A DNA stretch of 60,000 nt from Hydractinia symbiolongicarpus (GCF_029227915.1 NC_079876.1:14138001-14198000); one strand, 5' to 3'; shown: positions 11,347 to 24,308, counted from the stretch's first letter. Numbers and translations are program-made. Notes: generated by a model not told the origin, from the sequence alone.

Positions 11347-11880
11347 CACTAAATCCATCATCTTTTTAAGAACTTATGGGAACACGACCTTATATTTGCT
11401 GCAATGATTTCCACAACATAGCTTAGTACACCTTTTTTGCTTGACATGACATTCATACTCTTTTTAGAAAGATTGCAGTTCCCGAGCATTAACAAATGTA
11501 AAAATAACATTTTGCATTGATTATAATGTTTTGTTAGAAACAGCATCCATACTTTTACTAACAGCGCGTGAAACCGCCACAGCATTGACGCAATTCTTAT
11601 ATTGATTTTCACCACACAGTGTTCTGTTAAAGGCACATAAGACGTATATTGGTTCCATGGTTACAGAACTCTCATGCACACATTCGCTAAAATTTTCAAG
11701 AGGGGAAAGCAAATACACAGTTTGTGCTTGCTATCAACGACACAGTATCCATAAATTCGGCAGATTTTTTTAAAAAAATTATATTTGGCGCACTTTTTTA
11801 CATGTGTTGTAAACGACTCAGCATCCATACATTTCTTAGATTGTTTTTCACTGATCATTCACTCGTTCGTTGTAATGTAA
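11347..11880 (-). pseudogene. Decayed Cys-rich repeat gene, Kazal/follistatin-like
   Basis: On the minus strand, overlapping frames together give a Cys-rich extracellular-type sequence: KKCMDAESFTTHVKKC, YGYCVVDSKHKLCICFP, then (after a frame change near 11700) SECVHESS, LCAFNRTLCGENQYKNC. The YGxCxxD...CxC and CGENxxYxNxC spacing resembles follistatin/Kazal domains. A KxMDA motif recurs at about 11828, 11545 and 11347, suggesting three tandem units. Stops and frameshifts break each unit and no clean splice sites join them, so it is read as a pseudogene. A real gene with very short exons is less likely but not excluded. Confidence 0.35.
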
Positions 11881-12310
11881 TCAGTTTCTCCACTAAAAAA
11901 CAAAACACAAAACAATAAAATATTGAAGCAATTCTCCGGAAATTGCAGACAATACATAGAGGTCTAATAGTACTCCAAAAGATGTGTTCACATATTTCTA
12001 TTTGAGGAGTCTAAAGCAATAAAAAAGCAAGGACTTACATTTACATTGTATGGATCTTCGTTTAATATTATTCTTACGATTTTTCATATCAGTAATTGGC
12101 TGTCTGTTCTATATTACCAAAAATACAATTTAGCAAAGCAAAAAAATGAATGCCAAGATTTAACCTAAATATAACGTAAATATTTCTTAATAACCCTAGA
12201 AGGACACTGGTCTCTGCTTCATGTACAATAAAAATATAAAGTAAAAGAACGTTTTAGTCCAAAGTAAAAGTCTGCATAACTTTTTAAACAGTTGTGTGAA
12301 AGTTTAACAA

Positions 12311-12498
12311 ACATTTAAGAAATTTCCTCAAATAATTATTTTTAACGTTGCAAAAATAAGAAATATAAAAACATTTATATATATGCAAATAGTAATGAAT
12401 GGAAACATTTAAGAAGTTTCCTCAAATAATTATTTTTTAATGCTGGAAATATATAAATAAAAAACCCATCTATTCATGCATGCAGATAGTAATGAATG
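12311..12498. repeat. 94-bp tandem duplication
   Basis: Two copies begin ACATTTAAGAA at 12311 and 12405 and end GTAATGAATGGAAAC. They differ by scattered substitutions and small indels, so this is an old local duplication. Confidence 0.75.
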
Positions 12499-12499
12499 G

Positions 12500-13945
12500 A
12501 AACTCGTTGTTCTTAATTGAAAAAAATTTTTTATATAGAAAAATCCTAGTTGGTACACATTGCATTTTTGCTGTTTTTTAGGCTGAATCAAAAAGAAAAA
12601 CATTTATGTGGAGTATTTGTTCCACTAGTGCTATTGGCTTTATACCATAGGTTATAACTGTGTGCCGTTTTCATGAATACAAATAGGTCCAGAATCAATT
12701 TTTAAAAGCCAATTGCTCTTTTCAAGTACAAGTTTCAGGAATTTCATAAAGTTTCTTCATTGACGGTATTTTTTGGGCTTGGTGACTTGTTGATTATATT
12801 TTCAGCCTGAACACATATGTATTGGTTTTGACGCACAATCAAACACTTGCAACACTGACACTGGTCCATTGTGGCCAAAAAGTAGCGATGTATGTCACTT
12901 ACTAACTGCAATGCTTGTTGATTCTTTTTTCCTTATTGCTTTATAAAAATCCAAACAATGTTTTCAATTCTGTTGACATGGTCACAAAAAGACAAATAGA
13001 AATAACAGACTTCGTAGACTACACATTCATTGAGAAAATTGTATTACATCCAGACTATTAGAGAACCCCATTTCAATTAAATTTTAACAAAGTTTTGTGA
13101 TATATAGTATGATTTTCATTAAGTATATGCGGGAATATTGGAATACCATGCTTGACTCTGTACAGTTAATCAGTTAAAGCTAAGATGTTAATGGATAACA
13201 ATATAGAACCACTGAATTATGTTTCACATGAATTAAATTCCATGTGGACTATTTTTTTTGTGGATGCCACATCGTCTGTAATTAGTTTGCAGATATTTTT
13301 TGAGCTGATTAATTAATGTGAATAACTGTTTTTTGTAGACAGACTTAGTTCAAATATCTCAAGTGGACTTAATTTGACAATTTTTTTAAACAACAATACC
13401 ATGAATTTTACCCATGCTAAACATAATTCACGGAATACAAACACTGTGATCAGTAGGAAACGCATGTTTGGCCAATGTAGCTTTGATACACAAAGAAATA
13501 TTGACATAAATTCTGTATTTTTTCTTAAAAAAAACAAAAAAATGTTCCCTGATTTTTAAAATGTATGTTGGGTTTATAGTTAACGGACTAGTTTTTATGT
13601 GTCTTGAGCCATCGTGACAACGTTTTGCAAAATAGAAAATGTTTGGTGGCTAATCCTGCTGGAAAAGGTTTTAATATGGTGTAGTTATTTCGTGCTTTTT
13701 TCACCGCTACTTGTGAGATTTTAAAATATATGTTCAGGTAGGGGGTACAGTACATCTGAATAAAGCACTCCGCCATGATGTGTGACGGTTTAAGTGATCC
13801 AACTGGCATTCAATGTCTTATAAATAACTCAATTTTATTTGAATCGCACTTGAAGAAAACTTCTTTCTATAACAACTCAACAGAGTTTTAGTATAACGTA
13901 TATCTGCACTAATCACTAGATGAATGGCAGGGTTTAACTGCATTT
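12500..13945. other. No feature recognised
   Basis: AT-rich; only short antisense ORF shadows. No repeat or RNA gene identified. Confidence 0.5.
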
Positions 13946-13949
13946 AACG

Positions 13950-14360
13950 CTCAAACTGTCGTTTAACATAGATATTGAGGTCAACATACCCATACTCATC
14001 GAAAAGGATTGGAATGAGTACTATTACAGGGAGCTGTTACAATTCAGGCATGAGCCAGCTAACGAAGTGGACGGAAATGCAATAGCAATAATAAGAACTG
14101 ATTCTTTACAAAACGAAAGCATTGTTGTACACATGCCACAAAACATATCAAAAATATTTTTCATGTTCTTGAAAGTCTCGAACACTTCGATTACAGCTTA
14201 GGTTTGTGGAAAGAGAGTTAATCGTGGAGGTGGATATGGTCTGGAAATACCAGTTGTGTATAAGTTTTATGGACAAGAAAAATTGATTGACTGGTTTGCG
14301 AAGAAGATTGAGACTGTAAAAGCAGACATTTCCTGTAAAGTTTTAAAGTGTTTAAAATAG
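13950..14360 (+). pseudogene. HIRAN-like domain fragment with in-frame stop
   Basis: A continuous frame reads NIPILIEKDWNEYYY, then RHEPANEVDGNAIAIIRTD, VVHMPQNISKIF, and after a TAG at 14199-14201 continues VCGKRVNRGGGYGLEIPVVY to a TAG at 14358-14360. The pattern (HEPxNxxDxNAIAI, then xHMPxxIS, then GGGYGLEIP) resembles HIRAN-like nucleic-acid-binding domains that are abundant in cnidarian uncharacterised proteins. The stop sits where a Glu codon (GAG) would be expected. The rest of the gene is not seen. It is probably a retrogene or mobile-element relic. Confidence 0.5.
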
Positions 14361-15170
14361 ATATTTTAAAATTAAATGCTTATCTCTAATTTTTTGGATT
14401 GTACGCTAATTGGAGAGAAAAAAAGCCTATAGTTGCCATTTCGTGCAAAAAAATTTGTCCGCTCGAGTGTCCGTTAATTAAGTGTCCGCTAATTGAAGAG
14501 AATACTGTATACATTTATTTTCAGCAGCGTTTTAAGCTCTACTCAATAAAGGCGACGGGGAAACACGGGGAAAATTTTTTTTTGTGTATTCACTGAGTAG
14601 ATTTTTCTGCGGGCCTTATCGACTAGTGTAGGTGCTTACACGATTTCAACTGAGTTAACTATTTTTACTCGCTAAACGACAAAATTACAAGACGAAATTT
14701 AAGCAACAAATTACACATGTAAGATGACATAAAATATAATAAGAAATAAACACTTACTAGATATATAGTGGCGTAAGCCAAGCCAACTACATGTGAGAGA
14801 AAACAACTAAAACAGATGCTGAGATACAGGACAACTCCTGTGATGTATGAAAGAAAAATTTCACTCAACAGCAAATTTAATACAAAAAAAGATGTGCAAG
14901 ATGTGCAGAAAATTTAACTAAAAATAGTACCAAAATTACAATCATTCTCTTTACATAATTAACACGGGACAATACATCACAACACAAAACTAACAAAATG
15001 CATCTTGTTCTCCACCGCAGAGCGAACTCTACAGCAGAGCACATACGCGACACCACAAGGACAATACAAATGACGTATCAAAATAAATGTCAATACGGCA
15101 GGAAATTCATGTAGGCTGTTGTTTTGTGAGCTTCTTTACGTATCCGCACCCTAAGCAACGTTCATTTACA
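14361..15170. other. No gene; possible DNA-element scrap near 14.45 kb
   Basis: The phrase GTGTCCGTTAATTAAGTGTCC at about 14468-14488 is a short near-duplicated motif typical of transposon ends. Nothing else is recognised. Confidence 0.35.
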
Positions 15171-15176
15171 CATATG

Positions 15177-15350
15177 CGCATTAGAAAAGATAGAATTATC
15201 ACATTTATGTTATCTTAAAATAACTCGAGTTATCTTACAATCAAGACATTTATGTGAATATACACGCATTCCGAAATCACATTAATAGAGTTATCTTAAG
15301 ATAGCACTTGTTATCTTAAAATAACTTTATTAATGTGACTTTTAAATGCC
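15177..15350. mobile_element. MITE-like element with GTTATCTTAARATAAC palindromes
   Basis: The left end (GCATTAGAAAAG...TCACATT, from 15177) is approximately inverted at the right end (AATGTGACTTTTAAATGC, to about 15350). Inside, the near-palindrome GTTATCTTAAAATAAC occurs at about 15209 and 15310, with GTTATCTTAAGATAG between. The structure is foldback and non-coding. Confidence 0.5.
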
Positions 15351-15359
15351 GTAGGGCTG

Positions 15360-18300
15360 AGCCGAAACCAAACCATCGCGCTATCGCAATTAAAAAAGGT
15401 ATTAAAATTAAAAACTTAAATTTAGAGTTAAAAACTCTAATTTAGTATTTTTAGAAAAAACAACTTTTCTTTTTTATTTCCAGATCTCCTTCCTGGTTAT
15501 TTCTTGAAGTTGGATATGTCAGGTTAACAATAACAAATTTTGAAGAGGTTTTTCTGTTTGTGTAAAATCTTTCTGACGCTATACGTTAATTATTTACTAA
15601 GGGTAATCAATTTCATTGTAGCGCGCTCTCAAAATGAGCCCTAAAAGAAAGCCAGCCCTTAGCAAAAAATGGCTATAAATATTTCATAAGTTATTAAATG
15701 TTTCAATCCAAATATTAAATTATTACGGTTCTTGACATTCCTTTACATTTCGGGGATCGTGTGCGCGGGGTTGATGATGGGCTATGTTACGGTAATCCCC
15801 TAAAAATAAGTTAATAAAAAGGGAGAAGAAAAACGCGAATGGTCTGAAAAAGATCCTGAATCTAAACATAGATCTTGATAAACGTAGGTCTCTTTTAATG
15901 TGTTTCTTTGTGAACTAAAAAATCTCACTATAGGAGTCTCAAAGGCTCTTTATAGGAGAACAGAGGTTTCTACTGTTACATGTATGTTAGCAATTTATTA
16001 TGTATAAATATGCCTTAGGGTAAGATATCAAAGTTTCCAATAATCTGTTAGGTTTACTGAATTTTGTTTGATCTGACCTACATACTAACTATGAGTATAG
16101 CCTAACGCAACTATGACATCATAACCATTGAAACTTTAAATTGCTTCTAGTCAACATTAGAGTAAAAATAAAAAATAAAAACATGTCTGTCATGTCACAT
16201 CATACTTCATTTTAAGTGAAGAAAATAAAAAAAAAAGTTTGACCTTTGTTTCCCAATACCGCGAACGTTTGTCTGTTTTATAAAAATAATGTTTTGAGTA
16301 AAAAATTTTGGAATGAATTTCTCTACAAATTGTCATTTTGCTCGATATTCAGCAAATTATAAAGTGTAACCTTTCTGGAGTATGGCATTAAAAAATAGGT
16401 GCAACTTACACTCGTTTTTCCGTAGTATATTTCGTGCACACCAATCACAGAAAAACTTAACCACATAAGAATATAAAAACCATTTCCGTTAAGGTGGATT
16501 TCCACTTAAAATCAAACAAATCGGAAAAAAGCAATAAAAATACTGAAATTTGATTAAATATCTGCTAATTATTTTGTTTTTAAAATTTTTTGTTCCTGAA
16601 AGTTGACTGGCTTTAAACCTTTCTGCTTTCTTAGCATTGAAATAAGCCACTCCGCCGCTATTCCTTTGCAGGCTTAATTTTGTTTTAAAAAGATTTAATC
16701 TTTGACGTCAGTTAACTAGAGAATTGATATTAAAACTGGCTGAACTGACTTGAACAACGCTCAATCAATAGTCATGACTATGCCAAACCTACAATCTTAG
16801 GCGACGTTTTTGGTTATAAAATATGGTGTAGGTAGGACCAGCTCATACACGTTGTTAACATTTCTGAAAGTACTGAGAGAAAAAGATATTTTTATTTTCC
16901 CATTTTTTGCTAAAATTGACCCAGTCCCAAGTCATTTAACGTACAAAACGCCTCAGATTATTCTGGGGCCTGTTAACAATACAGTTGATAACTCCAGCAT
17001 TCATTTTATCAAATCACTTTCTCGAGTCTCTTGAACTTTCGTTAATACTTCATGGAGAAAGACATAAACAGAAAAATAACTGATACAAATATAATCTGAT
17101 TTCTAACATATATACATTGTGCTTTTAAACAATTTTGGCAGAGCTACATATCAGTCCAGAACCTTTAGGACTGTGAAATATTTCTGCCAAGTAATTGTAA
17201 AAAAAGTTTAGTAAAATAAAAAAAATAATAAACCTATGTAAATAAGCAAAATAGAAAGAAAATAAAACACTTCAACACTACAAAACAAAAGTAAGTTCAA
17301 ATAAAAAAGATATCGTTCTAAATTTTAAACACTTTCTAGACAAAACAGTGATTTTATATATGTCCTTTTTGTTTTTCGACCAATAACAGCCTTGACAAAT
17401 TGTACACTTAATAAGGTTCAGCATAATTAACGTAATATATATCTACGATATCTCTAAAATTACATAAGATGTAAACTACATTTATTAAAACGCTTAAAAA
17501 CGTATTTGTCCGAATCATGCTACTAGACACAAAAAGTTATTAAACAAAACAAAGAAGCACGACATTTTATAGTTTGTTACCACTTGCTATTTTAATATAA
17601 CGCAGTAAAAAAAAGGAGGTAATTCAGCACGTCTTTTATCTCATTTTCTTTTCCGCTTCCCTTCCACCCTCTCATTAGCGCTCAGGCTGTCAAATAGTAT
17701 AACGCTTTCTAAACGAAGTATAATGCAGCTAGTTATTTATATACTAGTTTATACTTCATGCATTTTTAGCACAAAGTGTAGATTATGAACGATTAGTTAG
17801 TGCAACACTCCAGTTCTATAAAACATCGCCTAAAAATTTTCTAAAGAGATTCTATTTCGTCGGAATTTTTTTTTATACGCCGGTTTTTACAACGGGAAAT
17901 GTAATTGTTTTGTTATGAATTGGTGTATTGGTATTATTTTGTTTTAATCTGCAACATTTTTTAAAAAATTAGGGTGATAAGAATGCACGAAAAAAACTTC
18001 GATATTTCGACTTAGAGCCAGTATTAAACACTGCAGGACCTCTGAAGCAAGTTATATATATCCTAACATGGGGAGCAATGATTAGTGCATATTATAGTAT
18101 CAGGATACGAAATTGTAGGAATCCCGCAATCCCCCCTTGCCTCTGCATTCCATCACGCCACACGCATATCGATGTTAAAAATTCCCAATTAGAAATATTG
18201 TCGTCCCAAAGTTTACAAAATTAAAGATAATCTTTGAAGCTCAAAAATAAACAACTTAGCTTTGGTCTAATTTAGGTAACGCAGTAGTATTCATCTTATT

Positions 18301-18690
18301 GGCGTATAGATATTTGAAAATATAAAAAATCAAACAAAAACAATAGGGATAATACTAATGATTTGTCAAACTACAGAGTACCACTGTTTATTCAACATGC
18401 TGTCGTCGAGTGTTTATTGTAGCCTCTTTGCAACGGTTGTTGGTTTTCGACTAGTGACTTACACGAAAGTCAAGCTAATGGCGGGAGAAAATGTATGATC
18501 ACTGAGGACAAAAACAACAAACTTAAATCATCTTAAATATCACACTGGACATCCAAATACAAATGACAGAAAAGTCCCATATATAGCTTTATTACCCAGG
18601 TAAAGGGCGGCATGTCATTGGTTACAACTTACGTCATAGCGGGCAATAGCAACCGTGTTTAAAGTTATAATAATCCATATAACAACGTAT
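15360..18690. other. Gene-free AT-rich stretch
   Basis: No exon with splice context, tRNA, repeat array or recognisable element was seen. ORFs of 60-74 codons are unremarkable. Confidence 0.5.
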
Positions 18691-18700
18691 TACTATTATT

Positions 18701-21700
18701 GTATTACCGAATACTACAAGGCATTACAGTATATTACTGAATACTACAAGGTATTACAGTGTATTACCGAATACTACAAGGCATTGCAGTATATTACTGA
18801 ATACTACAAGGTATTACAGTGTATTACTGAATACTACAAGGTATTACAGTGTATCACCGAATACTACAAGGCATTACAGTATATTACCGAATACTACAAG
18901 GTATTACAGTGTATTACTAAATACTACAAAGTATTACTGAATACTACAAAGTATTACAGTGTATTACTGAATACTACAAGGTATTACAGTGTATTACCGA
19001 ATACTACAAGGTATTACAGTATATTACTGAATACTACAAGGTATTACAGTGTATTACCGAATACTACAAGGCATTACAGTATATTACTGAATACTACAAG
19101 GTATTACAGTGTACTACTGAATACTACAAAGTATTACAGTGTATTACCGAATACTACAAGGTATTACAGTGTATTACTGAATACTACAAAGTATTACAGT
19201 GTATTACCGAATACTACAAGGTATTACAGTATATTACTGAATACTACAAGGTATTACAGTGTATTACTGAATACTACAAGGTATTACAGTGTATTACCGA
19301 ATACTACAAGGCATTACAGTATATTACCGAATACTACAAGGTATTACAGTGTATTACTAAATACTACAAAGTATTACTGAATACTACAAAATATTACAGT
19401 ATATTACTAAGTACTACAGTGTATTACTGAATACTACAAAGTATTAGAGTGTATTACTGAATACTACAAGGTATTACAGTGTATTACTAAATACTACAAA
19501 GTATTACTGAATACTACAAAGTATTACAGTGTATTACTGAATACTACAAGGTATTACAGTGTATTACCGAATACTACAAGGTATTACAGTATATTACTGA
19601 ATACTACAAGGTATTACAGTGTATTACCGAATACTACAAGGCATTACAGTATATTACTGAATACTACAAGGTATTACAGTGTACTACTGAATACTACAAA
19701 GTATTACAGTGTATTACCGAATACTACAAGGTATTACAGTGTATTACTGAATACTACAAAGTATTACAGTGTATTACCGAATACTACAAGGTATTACAGT
19801 ATATTACTGAATACTACAAGGTATTACAGTGTATTACTGAATACTACAAGGTATTACAGTGTATTACCGAATACTACAAGGCATTACAGTATATTACCGA
19901 ATACTACAAGGTATTACAGTGTATTACTAAATACTACAAAGTATTACTGAATACTACAAAGTATTACAGTGTATTAGTGAATACTACAAGGTATTACAGT
20001 GTATTACCGAATACTACAAGGCATTACAGTATATTACTGAATACTACAAGGTATCACAGTGTATTACTGAATACTACAAAGTATTACAGTATATTACTGA
20101 ATACTACAAGGGATTACAGTGTATTACCGAATACTACAAGGTATTACAGTATATTACTGAATACTACAAGGGATTACAGTGTATTACCGAATACTACAAG
20201 GTATTACAGTATATTACTGAATACTACAAGGTATTACAGTGTATTACCGAATACTACAAGGCATTACAGTATATTACTGAATACTACAAGGTATTACAGT
20301 GTACTACTAAATACTACAAAGTATTACAGTGTATTACCGAATACTACAAGGTATTACAGTGTATTACTGAATACTACAAAGTATTACAGTGTACTACCGA
20401 ATACTACAAGGTATTACAGTATATTACGGAATACTACAAGGTATTACAGTGTATTACCGAATACTACAAGGCATTACAGTATATTACTGAATACTACAAG
20501 GTATTACAGTGTATTACTGAATACTACAAGGTATTACAGTGTATTACCGAATACTACAAGGCATTACAGTATATTACTGAATACTACAAGGTGTTACAGT
20601 GTATTACTGAATACTGCAAAGTATTACAGTGTATTACCGAATACTACAAGGTATTACAGTGTACTACTGAATACTACAAAGTATTACAGTGTATTACCGA
20701 ATACTACAAGGTATTACAGTGCATTACTGAATACTACAAAATATTACAGTGTATTACCGAATACTACAAGGTATTACAGTATATTACTGAATACTACAAG
20801 GTATTACAGTGTATTACCGAATACTACAAGGCATTACAGTATATTACTGAATACTACAAGGTATTACAGTGTATTACCGAATACTACAAGGCATTACAGT
20901 ATATTACTGAATACTACAAGGCATTACAGTATATTGCTGAATACTACAAGGTATTACAGTGTATTACCGAATACTACAAGGCATTACAGTATATTACTGA
21001 ATACTACAAGGAATTACAGTGTATTACTGAATACTACAAGGTATTACAGTATATTACTGAATACTACAAGGTATTACAGTGTATTACTGAATACTACAAG
21101 GCATTACAGTATATTACTGAATACTACAAGGTATTACAGTGTATTACTGAATACTACAAAGTATTACAGTATATTACTGAATACTACAAGGGATTACAGT
21201 GTATTACTGAATACTACAAGGTATTACAGTGTATTACTGAATACTACAAAGTATTACAGTGTATTAACGGATACTACAAGGTATTACAGTGTACTACTAA
21301 ATACTACAAAGTATTACAGTGTATTACCGAATACTACAAGGTATTACAGTGTATTACTGAATACTACAAAGTATTACAGTGTATTACCGAATACTACAAG
21401 GTATTACAGTATATTACTGAATACTACAAGGTATTACAGTGTATTACCGAATACTACAAGGCATTACAGTATATTACTGAATACTACAAGGTATTACAGT
21501 GTACTACTAAATACTACAAAGTACTACAGTGTATTACCGAATACTACAAGGTATTACAGTGTATTACTGAATACTACAAAGTATTACAGTGTACTACCGA
21601 ATACTACAAGGTATTACAGTATATTACTGAATACTACAAGGTATTACAGTGTATTACCGAATACTACAAAATATTACAGTATATTACTAAGCATTACAGT

Positions 21701-22965
21701 GTATTACTGAATACTACAAGGTATTACAGTGTATTACCGAATACTACAAGGTATTACAGTGTATTACTAAATACTACAAGGTATTACAGGGTATTACTGA
21801 ATACTACAAGGTATTACAGTGTATTACTGGATACTACAAAGTAATACGGCATATTACTAAGTACTACAGTATACAATACGGCATATTACTAAGTACTACA
21901 GTGTATTACTGAATACTACAAAGTATTACAGTATATTACTGAATACTACAAGGTATTACAGTGTATTACCGAATACTACAAGGCATTACAGTATATTACT
22001 GAATACTACAAGGTATTACAGTGTATTACCGAATACTACAAGGCATTACAGTATATTACTGAATACTACAAGGCATTACAGTATATTACTGAATACTACA
22101 AGGTATTACAGTGTATTACTGAATACTACAAAGTATTACAGTATATTACTGAATACTACAAGGGATTACAGTGTATTACTGAATACTACAAGGCATTACA
22201 GTATATTACTGAATACTACAAGGTATTACAGTGTATTACCGAATACTACAAGGCATTACAGTATATTACCGAATACTACAAGGTATTACAGTGTATTACT
22301 AAGTACTACAAAGTATTACTGAATACTACAAAATATTACAGTATATTACTAAGTACTACAGTGTATTACTGAATACTACAAAGTATTAGAGTGTATTACT
22401 GAATACTACAAGGTATTACAGTGTATTACTAAATACTACAAAGTACTACAGTGTATTACCGAATACTACAAGGTATTACAGTATATTACTGAATACTACA
22501 AGGTACTACAGTGTATTACCGAATACTACAAGGCATTACAGTATATTACTGAATACTACAAGGTATTACAGTGTACTACTAAATACTACAAAGTATTACA
22601 GTGTATTACCGAATACTACAAGGTATTACAGTGTATTACTGAATACTGCAAAGTATTACAGTGTACTACCGAATACTACAAGGTATTACAGTATATTACT
22701 GAATACTACAAGGTATTACAGTGTATTACCGAATACTACAAAATATTACAGTATATTACTAAGCATTACAGTGTATTACTGAATACTACAAGGTATTACA
22801 GTGTATTACTAAATACTACAAGGTATTACAGGGTATTACTGAATACTACAAGGTATTACAGTGTATTACTGGATACTACAAAGTAATACGGCATATTACT
22901 AAGTACTACAGTATACAATACGGCATATTACTAAGTACTACAGTGTATTACTGTATATTACAAAG
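18701..22965 (+). repeat. 30-bp satellite array with higher-order repeats
   Basis: About 140 tandem units of 30 bp, consensus GTATTACAGTGTATTACYGA followed by ATACTACAAG, occupy about 4.26 kb. Variants (GTATT/GCATT/GGATT, GTGT/GTAT, ACTGA/ACCGA, AAG/AAA) are ordered, not random. 18891-19390 and 19461-19960 are identical over 500 bp at an offset of 570 bp, and the end module (GGGTATTACTG, GGATACTAC, TAATACGGCAT) at 21660-21905 recurs at 22740-22945. Occasional 20-bp short units occur. Each unit contains CAGTRTATTACTG, an almost palindromic 13-mer. Frames stay open for up to 577 codons because 30 is divisible by three and the unit lacks stops in those frames; this is not evidence of a protein. 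Confidence 0.97.
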
Positions 22966-23072
22966 ATATTACATTAGGCAGTAGTATGTATTAACAACAT
23001 CACGACGTTGATAAATTGTTTAACGTCGCGTGTCGGATGCAGTTGAGCTGTCGTGAGGAAAGGAATACGACA

Positions 23073-23160
23073 ATGTCGGGTAAAGGTGAGGTTGTGTTAG
23101 AGGTTCAAGTATACGACATATTCACAGACTATATGGATCCTTCCATGAAGTGCTTCCCAA
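23073..23160 (+). CDS. Possible truncated 5' coding fragment
   Basis: An ATG at 23073 opens a frame reading MSGKGEVVLEVQVYDIFTDY and then MDPSMKCF. It runs straight into the left boundary of the duplicated segment at 23156. The composition looks coding, but no family is recognised and no continuation is seen. It may be a first exon severed by insertion of the duplicated segment, or chance. Confidence 0.2.
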
Positions 23161-23456
23161 ATGCTAAGGTTCCCATACGCTCACCTTTAAAAATTTTGAA
23201 GTTCTCAATTTCCGCCGCGCTGAGATTTTTTTTGACGGCAAGAATTGTCACGTGACTGAACAGCCTACTATTGGCCATGCTTTGAACGTGCTTATCAGAC
23301 AGCAATATTAGGAAAGCATATGAAAAAACTGCTTATAAAATATGGCGGGTAATATTATGGAAGGCGGACAAAAGTAGTAAATTTGACACCCAATTAGATA
23401 ACGATAATCCGTTCAATGCTAGGGCTATTCGCCGTCCGTCCAAGACTGTCACAAGA

Positions 23457-23480
23457 GAAAAAGAGCCCTGGGGACGAAGT
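23457..23480. mobile_element. Solo CCCTGGGGACGAAG element terminus
   Basis: AGCCCTGGGGACGAAGTTG matches the right terminus of the AACCTCGTCCCCAGG family; no partner terminus is close by. It is present in both copies of the duplication. Confidence 0.5.
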
Positions 23481-23612
23481 TGGGTCACGTTGTTGCGTGT
23501 GGGTTTGCGCGTAGGGAGCATAGGAAAGTTTTCCAGAGTAGTGAAAATTTAAACTTTCGTATGTCTTGGTGAATAGCCGTGATTGGTGCACTTAAAAGTT
23601 AACCATGGTAGG

Positions 23613-23728
23613 CAACCTCGTCCCCAGGGACTTTTATCATTTTGACATCGGAGGCTGGTGGTGTTTAGCCGTAAAAAGCAAGCGATAACGGCTTTGACAT
23701 AGGCAACAAACCCTGGGGGACGAGGATG
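23613..23728. mobile_element. 116-bp MITE, AACCTCGTCCCCAGG family, with target duplication
   Basis: Terminal inverted repeats are CAACCTCGTCCCCAGGG on the left and CCCTGGGGGACGAGGATG on the right. The element is flanked by the direct repeat CCATGGTAGG at 23603-23612 and 23729-23738. A 9-10-bp target duplication is typical of Mutator-like elements. There is no coding capacity. The same element is at 57849-57964 in copy B. Confidence 0.85.
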
Positions 23729-24047
23729 CCATGGTAGGTTTGAACTACAAGTGTGATCGATACGATATAGTGGTGGAAAAGGAAATTGCAAACCCTAATT
23801 GTATCGGGCCAATAGCTCAGTTGGCACTAAGACTAAATGCTGCTTGTCCGAATTCTGCTTGGTTCAGGTTTCTATTGCCATCAATAGATATCACCTCGAC
23901 TACTGAAATTTATATAATGTGTACATTACATAATTTTTTTGTAGCCACGCGGATAAAAAAAGTCGGCAAAATTAATTGATACCGTTAATACGGCCGGCAA
24001 CGTGCCCGCATAATGTCGTTGGTGTCCGCGTAAGTATAATATAAATA

Positions 24048-24308
24048 CAACCTTCTCCCCAGGACTTGTTTTTATAATTAAGTTAGACGGCCGTCGAAAA
24101 TATAGAAAGTTTACCAAGTGCTAGGACAAATTGAATAATAATAAGAAGAACTACTAATTCTCTTCAATTATTACAAACAGTCATGATATTTTACAATAAA
24201 GAACTTGCATTTGTTTTTACATCTTTTAAACTCTTATGGACGTACGTTATGTGATTGTGAATGATTGTCCATCACAACCAGGCAAAGACTCCCCCGGGAA
24301 CGAGGTTG
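24048..24308. mobile_element. Longer member of AACCTCG MITE family
   Basis: It is bounded by CAACCTTCTCCCCAGG and CCCCCGGGAACGAGGTTG, inverted versions of the family terminus with several mismatches. About 261 bp, non-coding, no clear target duplication. Duplicated at 58284-58544. Confidence 0.6.

Noticed and set aside
19977-21710. 577-codon and 417-codon open frames of 10-residue repeats (NTTRYYSVLL / ITEYYKVLQC)
   Set aside because: The satellite unit is 30 bp, so any stop-free frame of the unit stays open through the array. Several frames are open at once and there is no start context, splice site or non-repeat domain.
18701-22965. CRISPR-like array
   Set aside because: The units are contiguous 30-bp repeats without unique spacers, in a eukaryotic context.
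23333-24117. Set of 60-82-codon ORFs repeated identically at 57.57-58.35 kb
   Set aside because: The identity comes from DNA duplication, not protein conservation; ORFs overlap on both strands and cross MITE sequences.
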